Source: Tulasnella sp. 424 (Eukaryota > Basidiomycota > Agaricomycetes > Cantharellales > Tulasnellaceae). Taken from it: a DNA stretch of 64,000 nt. The stretch's first letter is position 1. Each line of letters starts with the position of its first letter. Below the pieces are notes generated by a model, which was not told the DNA's origin, made no database searches, and saw only the letters and a program-made list of their open reading frames with translations. Positions 44,720 through 54,896 of this stretch are shown piece by piece. Both the position numbers and the translations under genes were made by a program. Location: positions 50,785-114,784 of the forward strand of contig WSUB01000134.1 in NCBI GenBank assembly GCA_019633425.1. Reading direction: 5' to 3'.

Positions 44720-44786
44720 CCACCCGAAAGGTATGTAGCGACCCTCGGAATCGCGAAGACGAAGACTCAGTAGGTAAATTCTCCAT
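44720..44786 (-). pseudogene. F-box stump, family II copy 4
   Basis: On the minus strand an ATG at 44786 opens MENLPTE, identical to copy 2, then a deletion joins TCTTCGCGATTCCGAGGGT, i.e. the text of VFAL...IPRDS with ~25 nt removed. Family sequence ends within about 60 nt. The promoter to its right (to ~45080) is still recognisable, with matching blocks such as CAGAGTCCGTAGGT and GTTGGTTCTGCGG. The body of the gene is gone. Confidence 0.7.
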
Positions 44787-45867
44787 GTACGATCTATCTC
44801 GTCAGAGTCCGTAGGTCCGTTTCCTGGGTGGATATGGTTGGTTCTGCGGTTGATTTTGAGATCCAGTCGTTTCCTGAGTTACATCCATGCGAGTATTTCA
44901 GCCTGTAGTCTTGATCTATGAGCGGAGAGAAATACCAAGGGATGGAGGCGGTGACGCTCGTACTATAGCTTCGATGGATTTTAGGGACTCGGAGGGGATC
45001 GTTGAGATGGGGGACAAGAAAACTTGGCATGTATGGCGTGTCTTTCGGTTCAGTCAGCCGGCGCCTCCGCATCGACGGTGACTGGCTTCTAAGGAAGGCC
45101 AGTAGCTCCACTACTCGGAGTAACTACAACATGTAATTACATTGTTCAACTATGACACGACGGCAGGTGGGACCTGGCGGCTTTTTAAGATTGCTCGATG
45201 TTTTCCGAGTTGTTTGGGTTGTCACGCCAATATCACACATAACCTGCTCGAGGTTGTTTGACCGAGAACCAAGCATCAAGCTTTTGCCCCCAGTAGTTAC
45301 TTGCAAATTGGAATAAGAGGAACTGTTTTACGAGTAACAACCGAAATGGCCTTCCCAGGTTCGTTGACAGCTGTTACGTTCGGCGTCACGTGTGATAAAC
45401 CTTGTCACCATGCATCCTGGGCCTTGTTTTAGTCACACGTACCCGTTTTCAACGTCATCCTCACACCCTCCAATTGATGTTAATTGCCTCTTGAGTCCGG
45501 AGTAAATACTCCTGCCGACCCTGAGTCCGAATTTCATCCTCCGCCATGGGGGGACCCTATCAAGGCGCTAAAAGCGGTTGGTGTTTTGTTCGGTGCGAAC
45601 TATTTACCGAGAATAGAGGAGAATAAGAAGGCGAGAGTATCAACAGCCAGTGTCTAGTGCTTTCCATTGGTGGATTGAGGATCAGGCCCGGCGCCCGTTC
45701 GCAGCTTTGACTTCCGACTCTCTGGGGGAATCTCAGTCCCCAGCTCTTAGCGACAAACATAAATAGCTCATCTGCTCTGCAGGATATGTCTTGTCCAGCA
45801 GCGCCCTTCTCTCTTCAATCCCCGTACTTTCACTCACATCTCTCAGTCATACTTACTAGAAAACGTC
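44787..45867. other. Promoter remnant of family II copy 4 and leader of DUF2235 copy 4
   Basis: 1.08 kb. The left ~300 nt are the stump's promoter; near 45388 there is CACGTGTGATAAACC, as in the copy 2 flank. The right end is the DUF2235 promoter. No gene is seen. Confidence 0.5.
45757..45766 (+). promoter_or_regulatory. TATA-like box before DUF2235 copy 4
   Basis: ACATAAATAG lies 102-111 nt upstream of the ATG at 45868, followed by a CT-rich leader, the same arrangement as in copy 3. Confidence 0.4.
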
Positions 45868-48027
45868 ATGGCCGACCCTTCATTTTGTCGTACTACTGGC
45901 ACGTCAAGTCAAGGGTGCTCCGAAGGCGACCACCACGATCACAGCTACCGCCCTTCTCGTACACTCGTTCTATGCTTTGACGGTACCAACGACGTCTTCG
46001 ACGATACTAGCACCAATGTAATTCGTTTGTTCTCCGAGTTGGAGAAGGGGATACCGAGTAGACAGGTCGTTTACTATCAGCCTGGTATCGGTGAGTGTCA
46101 GCGGCACTAGGTATCAAGGAAGGGGCAGCAACTCAACGTAATGAGGGACGAATACTAGGAACGTATGCACGTCCCGAGGCGCCATGGTCTCTAGCTCTAC
46201 GTAGCGTTGGCAAAACGGTCGATAAAGCCCTGGCTTGGTACATCGGCACTCACGTACGTCTTTCCCTTACCGCTCGCTCAAATTTAGCGTGTAACGCTTC
46301 TGACTCTCATAGATTATCGGCGGCTACAAATTCCTTATGCAACACTACTCTGAGGGAGACAGGATCTGCTTGTTCGGCTTCAGTCGGGGTGCTTTCACAG
46401 CTCGCTGCTTGGCCGGAATGCTGCACAAAGTACGGCGGCATATCTTCTATTAAATATAATACGTCATTGAGACGTGACCTTACGCGTTGCTGATCGGTAC
46501 CTATCACAGGTCGGTCTCTTACCCAAATCTAACATGGAACAAGTTGAATTTGCGTACACCCTATACGAGAGCGGGAAATACGAGGACCTGCTGAGAGCTG
46601 AGAAATTCAAGCTGGCATTTTCGATGCACGTTGAGGTGGAGTTCATCGGCGTTTGGTGAGTCCCTTCCTTAGCAGGCTCTCGCACAGACTGCTCACGTGA
46701 CGCTCTGTCGCGGCTTTCAGGGACACGGTTTCAAGTGTTGGGTTTGGCGCACCCCTCCTCAACTTCAACAAATCCGAGACGTTCGTTCGAACCTTCCGTC
46801 ACGCACTCGCTTTAGACGAACGTCGAGCCAAATTCCAACCAAACCCCTGGCAACACACGAAAGAATGTGAATGCCGTTCACCAAGTCTGGACCCAAAAAG
46901 TGATTCGAAGACTCAACCTGGCTCGACGAATCCGAACGATCATGCAATTTGCAAAAGCAAGGAAAAATCATTTTGCTGGTGCAAGTATGAGAAGGATTAC
47001 CACAATGGAGAGAAGACCGACGTTTTGGAGGTTTGGTTCCGTGGGTTTCATGCTGGTGCGTCACCAGGACTTCCTCTAGCTGAGCACCACAACTGAGTAA
47101 GCTCCGATTCATTGCGGGGAACGTAGACGTTGGCGGAGGGAACGAGGAGAACACCGTTCGCCACACTTTGGCGAATCCTTCGTTACGCTGGATGGTCACG
47201 GAGATCCTCAAAAGCAAGTGTGGGGTCATCTTCAAAAAGGACGCCTTTGAAGATTGGTTGCCCTCGCTAGCAGCTAAGGTCAAAGCATTCCAAGCACTTT
47301 CTTCATCGGCTGCGCAAACCAAAGACAAGCCTCATCATGATACATCTGAGCATCAGCCTACACCGGACCTCGGTATTTCCTCGACTACACTCACAACCCC
47401 TGCTACTGGATCATCTGGGATGCGGAATCGTCATGGAGATACCATTGGACCCGCAGCGAACGCTCCTTGTCATGAGGACGAGCTGGGGCGAGAGCAAGAC
47501 GCTAACGGAAAGGCGCACAGCGTGCTGCGGAAAAGGTCATATTGGGGGCAATTGTATGACTATTGGTTGGATAGACTGCCGCCAACACCTTGCGGTCATC
47601 ATGAAGAGCCGACGCCCGAGCAAGAGGCCAACGCAAGGATGCATAACATGTTAGTAGAAAAGCCGCTTTGGTGGTTGCTGGAGGTCGTGCCTCTACTTCA
47701 GTTTTGGTCTGAAGGCGGTGGTGAAGGGAAAGATCCAATTACGAAAAAGGAATATCGGTGCGTTTTTCCGAGTGCCCCATTATCACGTCTCATATGTGCT
47801 TATTGTGCGCTCCTTTTTACATTCATTCCTATGTTTGTTAATGCAGGCGTAATTGGGCAAGGGCTCGCAGTGTGGACCAAGACGAACCTCGTTTCCACAA
47901 GTCCGTTTTACTCCGCGACGATGACGGCTTCGATGCAAAAGCTGTTTGCAGGAAGTACACGGCACTAAAATTTGTACATGAAGACGATGAGATACCTGAC
48001 GAAGTGAGGAAGCAGCTGAATCTTTAA
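45868..48027 (+). CDS. DUF2235 hydrolase, type II, copy 4
   Basis: Seven exons (45868-46090, 46159-46253, 46313-46429, 46510-46655, 46721-47055, 47127-47757, 47847-48027) encode 575 residues. It shows [74 protein letters not shown] and [16 protein letters not shown]. The Cys-rich insertion reads [11 protein letters not shown]...[20 protein letters not shown]. An internal duplication of the pre-C-terminal segment is visible: [24 protein letters not shown] and [22 protein letters not shown] are two versions of the same block, which copies 3 and 5 have once. It ends [18 protein letters not shown]. Probably active; cytosolic, no signal peptide. Confidence 0.88.
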
Positions 48028-49268
48028 CCCGACAACAGGAGGGGGCAGGCTGCCGATTTCGCTGGTCAAGTGGAGTACTTCTATCCCAGCACCTCTTTCT
48101 CTGGTTTCTCACTATCTCTCGCTATGTTCTCCATCATCTATATACTACATGGTCTTCTTCGCAGTTAGACTTTGAGGTGGTCCAAGAAACACCCTGAGAA
48201 TAGCACTCCACCTGAACCGCCAATGCATGGGCCCGCTGCTCGGCGTGGCCGCTAACTTCCGCGCCCCTTCCAAAATATTGCACTGGGAGATTCCGCACAT
48301 CTTGGCTCTTCTTGTAATGTGACGAACGCTATTACGGAGTTTCGGCACAATCCGGTTCGCGCCCACTCCATATTTTGGAACCCCTTTTTGCCAATAAGCA
48401 AATGCAGATCGACCTTTACTCAGCCACGTTCGTGGACTGTTAGAGTCCGTGAATGAAGGTACCGACTTCGCAAACTTCCACATTTTACAAGTACCTCGAG
48501 ATACACATAGATACGGCCACAGGGGTTGTTGGAGCGGGCGCTTCCTTGTGAGCTTGGCGGTCGCCTTGGCACGCCATAGTGGGAGCAGTCAGAAACAAGG
48601 CACGAATCCCGTTAACTAATCCTGGCATATTCACCTATGACTGCGCTTTGATGATATATTTTTTCCCTGAGCGTCTCGTCAACGTCTCACTTATCGGGCT
48701 TCTCAACTGCCGCGTCTGATCAAGGATTCTATTCGGGGAGGGGGGGGGGTCTCACCAAGACTCTCAACCGCTTTCTGCTAATCGGAGCATGTGTGAACCC
48801 GTCTGCTTTTTATAGCAAGAGGGCCTTAAACGTACATCGGTTCTTGGCAGCATAGGGGTGAAGAATGCTCGGGCCTGGTCCGTTCCCGGAAGGCACAGCG
48901 AAGTCGGTGCACTGTATCTTCCGAGCCACCCTATGCAAGCGCCCATTGATCCCCGAAGCACTCACTACGATTGGTCCGACGACGAAAGAGGAAAGGGAGC
49001 ATCTGGAAATCGATACCACCTGATACCGCCTTTATCAATTTTCAATTGTACTTGTGGGCGTCTATAGAAGTGCCGAGCGCTTGTTTCCTTTCCTTGTCAG
49101 TCTTCGGTGCATCGCTTTCATGTCGATGCCGCGCTGATCCCTGCCCGCCGCAGCCACGAAAGCGACGCATAAAGGGCGTAAATTTTTCTCTGCAAAAGCG
49201 AAGTTCTGCAACAACCTTCGCTCTCCACCTCACCTAACTCACAACCCTAAAAACGCGGCAAAGATATT
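48028..49268. other. Intergenic with poly-G run
   Basis: 1.24 kb without a gene. A run of about ten G (preceded by GGGGA) sits near 48736-48749. The frames on both strands at 48764-49237 are mutually antisense and domain-free. The right end is the promoter of the next DUF2235 gene. Confidence 0.5.
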
Positions 49269-51253
49269 ATGTGCGGCCCAGAAGGTAATCACGGCCATCA
49301 CGCAACTGAGAGTAGTCTCCACCAATCTCAAGCTGACGTCAACTACCGCAAACCTCGGACTATTGTCCTCTGCTTCGACGGTACCAACGACGTCTTCGAT
49401 GACACTAGTACCAATATCATCCGTCTTTTTGCCGCATTGGAAAAAGGCAAGCCACGTGAACAGATAGTCTACTATCAACCTGGCATTGGTAAGTGCGGTT
49501 TTCATTGGGATTTTGGCCTTGTAGAAAGTTCCTGAACTATGACTTGAATCAAGGTACTTATGTTCGGCCTGAGGCTCCATGGGCACCTGCCCTCCGAGAC
49601 GCCGCAATGGTCATTGATAAAGGCTTTGCCTGGTACATCGGTACTCACGTACGTCCCCACCTCTCAGTGGTGCGAGGCACGCAGCTAATATTTGTGACGC
49701 ATTTTAGATTATTGGAGGCTATAAATTCCTTATGGAACATTATACAGAAGGCGACCGAATATGTCTCTTCGGTTTCAGTCGAGGCGCTTTTACGGCTCGG
49801 TGTTTGGCTGGAATGCTTCACAAAGTACGCTCATTCCATTCCAGTTCTTCGTCTAAAGATAGTCACTGACTCTAACGGATGTTCGCCCAAAGGTCGGTCT
49901 CTTACCTCGATCTAACACGGAACATGTCGACTTTGCCTACACGCTATACAAAAGTAGGAAAAATGAAGACATCCGAAGAGCCCGGGATTTTAAGACGACG
50001 TTTTCGGTGCACGTCGAAGTGGAGTTTGTTGGGGTTTGGTAAGCCATATTGCACCCTCCCCTGACGAACGCTGATGGGATGCCCTCAACGTTTCCCCAGG
50101 GACACTGTGGCAAGTGTCGGCCTCGGCGCACCCCTCTTACCCTTCAATGACTCAGAAACCTTCGTCCGCACGTTCCGCCACGCACTCGCGATAGATGAGC
50201 GCAGGGCAAAATTCCAACCTAACCCCTGGAAATACAGAAAAGAATGTGCATGCGGTCAACGAGGTCGAACGCAGGAAGACGGTTTCACCACCATTGAAGA
50301 GTTGAATGGGAGCCTGCATGCGGCTTGCGAGAGCACCAAGGACTCGTTGTGCTGGTGCAGAGACGATAAGAACTATCATGGCGGGAAGTTGACGGAAGTT
50401 AAGGAGGTTTGGTTCCCTGGATTCCACGCTGGTGCGTAGCAGGACTTCCGAGACTGTCCCTTACAGCCGCAGAGACTGACGTCTCCCGCCCTCTGCTGGA
50501 CTTAGACGTGGGTGGAGGGAATGACAAGAACACCGTCCGAAATACCCTCGCAAACCCTTCTCTGCGGTGGATGGTGACCGAGATCCTCAAGACCAATTCT
50601 GGCGTTATCTTCAAGAAGGACGCTTTTGAGGAACGCCTACCAACTTTGGCAGCCAAGGTTAAAGCCTTCCAAAGCGCTCAGCGCCCGTCCTCTTCGTACC
50701 TCGACGTCAAATCACACCACAGTGGGCACGCCTCCGAAACGACCACGGTGAACGGAAGCGTCATGACTCCTCCGCTGACTCCCGGATCGTCGTATATGAA
50801 GAAGACTCACGGAGAGACGATGGGTGCTGGCCATCACGATCACGTAGACGAGCCAAAGCCTGAAGAGGAAGCGAACGGGGAGCCTCATGACATGTTGTGG
50901 GCGAAACCTCTGTGGTGGATACTGGAGTTCTTCCCACTTCAGCAGCCTTCGTTCGATAAGAACGGTCAACCAGTGGAGCGGACCCGGTACGTAGTTTTCT
51001 TGTATCCCCGCTGATCTCTGATGACGCCAGTGCTCACTCCTACGATTCAAATAGCTGGAACCTTGGAAGAAATCGGTCGATTGATCACGCCATACCTTAC
51101 TTCCACACCTCAGTGAGACTTCGGATGGAATCGAATCCCAAATACGATCCTAGTCAAAGGTGCCAAAACCCTGACAAAGTGCAGTATGTCCATGAAGATG
51201 ACGAGTTACCTGCGAACGTGAAGGCGGCTTTGGCCGGGGGATCGCATTGTTAA
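49269..51253 (+). CDS. DUF2235 hydrolase, type II, copy 5
   Basis: Seven exons (49269-49488, 49554-49648, 49708-49824, 49893-50038, 50100-50431, 50506-50986, 51055-51253) encode 529 residues. Motifs: [54 protein letters not shown] unsplit, [32 protein letters not shown] and [16 protein letters not shown]. The Cys-rich insertion is [11 protein letters not shown]...[21 protein letters not shown] His-rich spot ([11 protein letters not shown]) precedes [15 protein letters not shown]. It ends [24 protein letters not shown]...[22 protein letters not shown]. Closest to copies 3 and 4. Likely active hydrolase of unknown substrate. Confidence 0.9.
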
Positions 51254-52389
51254 TTCTCACCTGCGTATCTAACGAAGTGACTCGGGGATGAATGGACGGT
51301 CCTGTACGCTTTGGGTGTTGGTTTTTAGTTTCTTCATTTCCTGTACTACGTTCAGTCTCCTGCGGCTTAACTTACTTGTCAATTTTTTTTAAATATAGTC
51401 TCTTGTTCCGTTTGTATCTCCGCCTCTGTGGCAATAGACAACAACGCGTGGCTAAAGTTCAACCTCAACCGGGACAAAATTTGTCAGTCGTTGCAGACAT
51501 AACAAGTGACTCGGTCAGATCTTCGAACACAGCAATAGTGTTCCTGGGAGCCATCGACCCTCGCTGTGCCGAATCCGGGGTTAAGGCGGTGCTCCCGCGT
51601 TCTCATGCAGCTACAGCACACCTCACTCCCATACGGGTCTCCAGTAACAGGTTAAAACATTGTCACCAGTAGCGTTATATTTTGTCAAGTATATCAATAA
51701 TCTGGAAGAGTCTGAGCCATGCCTTCAGTCAGTGAGATTTCGAAGAGTTCACTAGAAAGGTACCGGTAAGCTCACACGACACCGAAGAGACGACGGGAAA
51801 AGACTGGTCGTACACATATGTGTCAATTAACCATAAGTGTTTCTCCTATCTTTATCCGGATGATGGATGTGTTTGCCGAGGATGCCCACGTTGGAAGTGA
51901 CTCAACATGGGCCATGTCTTATACCGCAGGCTGTACGTATTAAGCTTTCGGTAACTCTATCAAGTATACTACTAGGATTGGCGCTCTTCAGCTAATCGTG
52001 GGTTTTTGGAAAGATCAGCCCAAACTTTTTTTCATTCCAAGCGAGAGTCCGTTGATAACGGGACGCCGACATTTCCTAAAGGGGGATTCGGGCCGCTTCG
52101 GTACTCATTCAGTTAACCATTTAAGGAGAATCAAAATGATCTCGGCGCTCCTCTAGCTTTGATCGATGAAAACGCCATGAACGGGTATACACATATGATG
52201 GAGTCTTGCCCCAAGTCGCAAGGACACGTGAAGTCCTTTCCCACATGACCCCCCGAGCCCAAGTGGGATGAGTTGCACAGGACCCATCAGAGCCGGTTTA
52301 TAATTAAAAGGTGGGCGCTTGGGGGCCATTTTTGCTTCTACCAGTGCCCACCCGCTATCTTTGATTCCCTCTTTCACTCAGATCGCCTT
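51254..52389. other. Intergenic
   Basis: 1.14 kb without a supportable gene. A frame at 51292-51672 contains a short hydrophobic stretch but no family and no splice context. A strong TATA-like box sits near its right end. Confidence 0.5.
52297..52308 (+). promoter_or_regulatory. TATA box before DUF2235 copy 6
   Basis: TTTATAATTAAA lies 82 nt before the ATG at 52390. Its presence argues against the longer reading from the TTG at 52273, which would place the box inside the coding region. Confidence 0.5.
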
Positions 52390-54633
52390 ATGGCCTTCGT
52401 CCCGGCGACCGATCGCGTTCCCCGAACCCTCATTTTATGCTTCGATGGCACCGCGGATGCATTTGACGACGACACAACGAATGTTGTGAAACTATTTTCG
52501 GCCTTGGAGAAAGAAAGGCCGGATCGGCAACTGTGTTATTACCAACCTGGTATTGGTGCGTCGGCTATCCCTCGGCCTCCTGGGCAATATACCAATGTCG
52601 ATCTCCACATGGCGGCGCCCGTAGGAACATATCTAGGTTCTAATCGTATATGGTCCCCGACTTTACAGCAATTAGCGAAGGTGGTGGATCAAGCGCTCGC
52701 ATGGTGCGTCGACTTACAAGAGCTCTCTTAGGAAGGTGTCCCTGGTGACTGAAATACCCCAATCGGTACTATTAGGTACCTCGATGCTCATGTTGGCTAA
52801 TATTCCTCCATTTATTACCCTCCACCCTTGTCTAATAACTTGTCGGTTCTTGTTCGCTAATCAGGTGATGAGCGGTTACCGCTTCCTGATGCAAAACTAC
52901 GTCAAAGGGGATAAGATCTGTTTGTTTGGTTTCAGTCGAGGTGCTTACACGGCCCGATGTCTCGCTGGAATGTTGAACAAGGTGTGTTTTTCGTCACCGT
53001 AGCTTCGATTAGGGTGCGTTTGACGACCTGACTGAGTGGTTCAGGTTGGGTTGCTGCCGAGATCCAATGAAGAACACATCTCCTTTGCATATAAACGATA
53101 CTGTGATATTTCGGAAGGGAACGAGGAACGAGCTAGAGGGTTCAAAGAGACCTTTTCTATGCCCGTGGAAATCGCTTTTGTTGGTGTCTGGTAGGTGTGG
53201 TTTTACTCTGGGGTGCCTGTACTGCACCTCACCACGGTCCATGCGTAATAGGGATACAGTGGCTTCATGTGGTCTTTTCGGACGACACCTTCCTTTTACA
53301 GCTTCTAATCATATCATTCGCGTCTTTCGGCATGCCTTGGCACTTGACGAACGACGAAGCAAGTTCAAGCCTAACCCGTGGCACCGAAACGCCCATTCTC
53401 CTCAGGCGGCCGCAAATGACCCCGATCAGGGCACACCAATCGTACCCCCGCTAGACAACGGGCCTCATAGGAAGGAAACAGCAAACGACTTTCTCCATTC
53501 TGTGAGGGACGAACTGAGAAAAAAACGAAAGAAGGAGACAGTGTGGTCCGATGACCGCGAGGCGTATGACCTCGCCGTGACGAATATGGAATGCGATATC
53601 AGGGAGGTTTGGTTCCCTGGTTGCCATGCAGGTACGTAGGCTTATATATTAGTGGAATATATCTGTCCAATGTCGCTCACTGTCATTTTGATGTTCTTCA
53701 GACGTAGGAGGTGGCAGCGTCAAGAATGGTACGAGGCATTGCCTAGCTAATGCACCTCTGGTCTGGATGGTCAACCATCTCATCTCTGCCAATGTTGGAG
53801 TCATATTCAAATCCCATGCATTTGAGGGTCCAGAACACCTGGGGTTGCGACCGTTGATTCAATTAGGAACTCCACTCTTGGCCGGCCTTGAGCCAGTAGG
53901 GCGTGAGGATACGGCTTCTCAAGCATCAGGCGGGGAGCCCACGATACTCCTCGAAACGGCAGAAGGAAATACTGAGGGAGTTGATATTCCCGACGGCGAA
54001 GAACCCGAGACGAAGGGCCGAGTCCCTCCTGTTAGGAAACCGACCATCATGCCAGGAGGCACAGGTCAAGACTCCCCGAAACTCGAGAAAATACCACAAA
54101 GCGCTTCCTCGACAAAGAAGAAGTTCTCATCTCTTCTCAAGGTCCTGAGTCCCGGGCACTCGACAACATCCTTTCCGCCACGGCCGCCGTCTCCGTCATC
54201 TCCCATAACTCCGTTATCTCCAATTTCTCCGGTCATCGCTAGCATGCGGAATGGAGTCATTATCTCCGCAGATGAGCCGAGAGTACCGATTCTTCTCGCA
54301 CCCAAAGATCCCAAGTCTGGAAAGAGGATTACGGATCACGACCTGCCTGCGTTGACCGGGCTTGCTCAAGTAAATCCAGTGGCGGATGCAAACTCGCGCA
54401 TGGTGGACCAGCTGCAGCAGCGGAAGGTTTGGTGGTCCTTGGAGCTCATTCCATTGTGGCAGCATTATCAGGACCGAAGCGCGTACTGGCACAAGGGGTT
54501 CCGGTTGAACAGAGGTCGGCCTCGGAACATCTCCGATCCCGAGCCACTCTTCCATTCCTCTGTGAAGCTGCGCGAGGGTTACACGCCTAAGGCCAAAGTG
54601 CGCGATTCCGAACCTACCTACGTGGATTTCTAA
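52390..54633 (+). CDS. DUF2235 hydrolase, type I, copy 6
   Basis: Seven exons (52390-52555, 52625-52703, 52776-52791, 52865-52981, 53045-53190, 53252-53631, 53702-54633) encode 611 residues. Motifs: [39 protein letters not shown], the 16-nt microexon (WYLDAH), [34 protein letters not shown] and [18 protein letters not shown]. The last exon is one piece, whereas copies 1 and 2 split it after WHKGF or KKGW: here it reads [31 protein letters not shown]...TYVDF. Residues ~420-530 are Pro/Ser-rich. It differs from type II by lacking the CWC insertion; in its place is [23 protein letters not shown]. It converges on VPS45 with 263 nt between. Confidence 0.92.
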
Positions 54634-54896
54634 CTTAACACGGACAAGAACTCGTTAGAGTCAGGTTTTTCCCATATGTCACCGCGCCGCATGTACGTTG
54701 TATGGACGTTTGTATGCCTTTCCTCATGTCGATTGTCGATATCTCGCAAGGACTTAGCTCGAAATTATAGTACATATATTCACATGAGATAGTCCAAGTC
54801 GTTGGACTTAAGGGCAATTCGCGCTGCAATCAAATTGACGTCATAGTCTGTCCAATTACAAAGACCACGTCCCCACCCACCCAAGTCATGCTTTCC

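Larger units (their letters stand above)
38559..45080 (-). repeat. Tandem array of F-box units, family II
   Basis: Three units (genes starting at 39842, 42018 and 44229 on the minus strand) plus a stump at 44786 share coding sequence and promoter. Each promoter has the same ordered blocks: a GTTGGTGAGT/ACGTTGG-like intron-like stretch, CAGCGTCGAT, a GGAAAATxGCGCGTCTTTT block, and for two units an ACGTGTGATAAACC block further out (near 42527 and 45388). Spacing is about 2.2 kb. Confidence 0.8.

Noticed and set aside
48736..48749. Poly-G run as a regulatory or quadruplex element
   Set aside because: A single homopolymer with no partner runs nearby, and prone to sequencing error; no support for function.
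51292..51672. Frame with a short hydrophobic stretch
   Set aside because: No family, and the composition is that of AT-rich intergenic sequence.
52273..52389. Longer N-terminus for DUF2235 copy 6
   Set aside because: It would start at TTG, and a TATA box lies within it; the ATG at 52390 fits the other copies.
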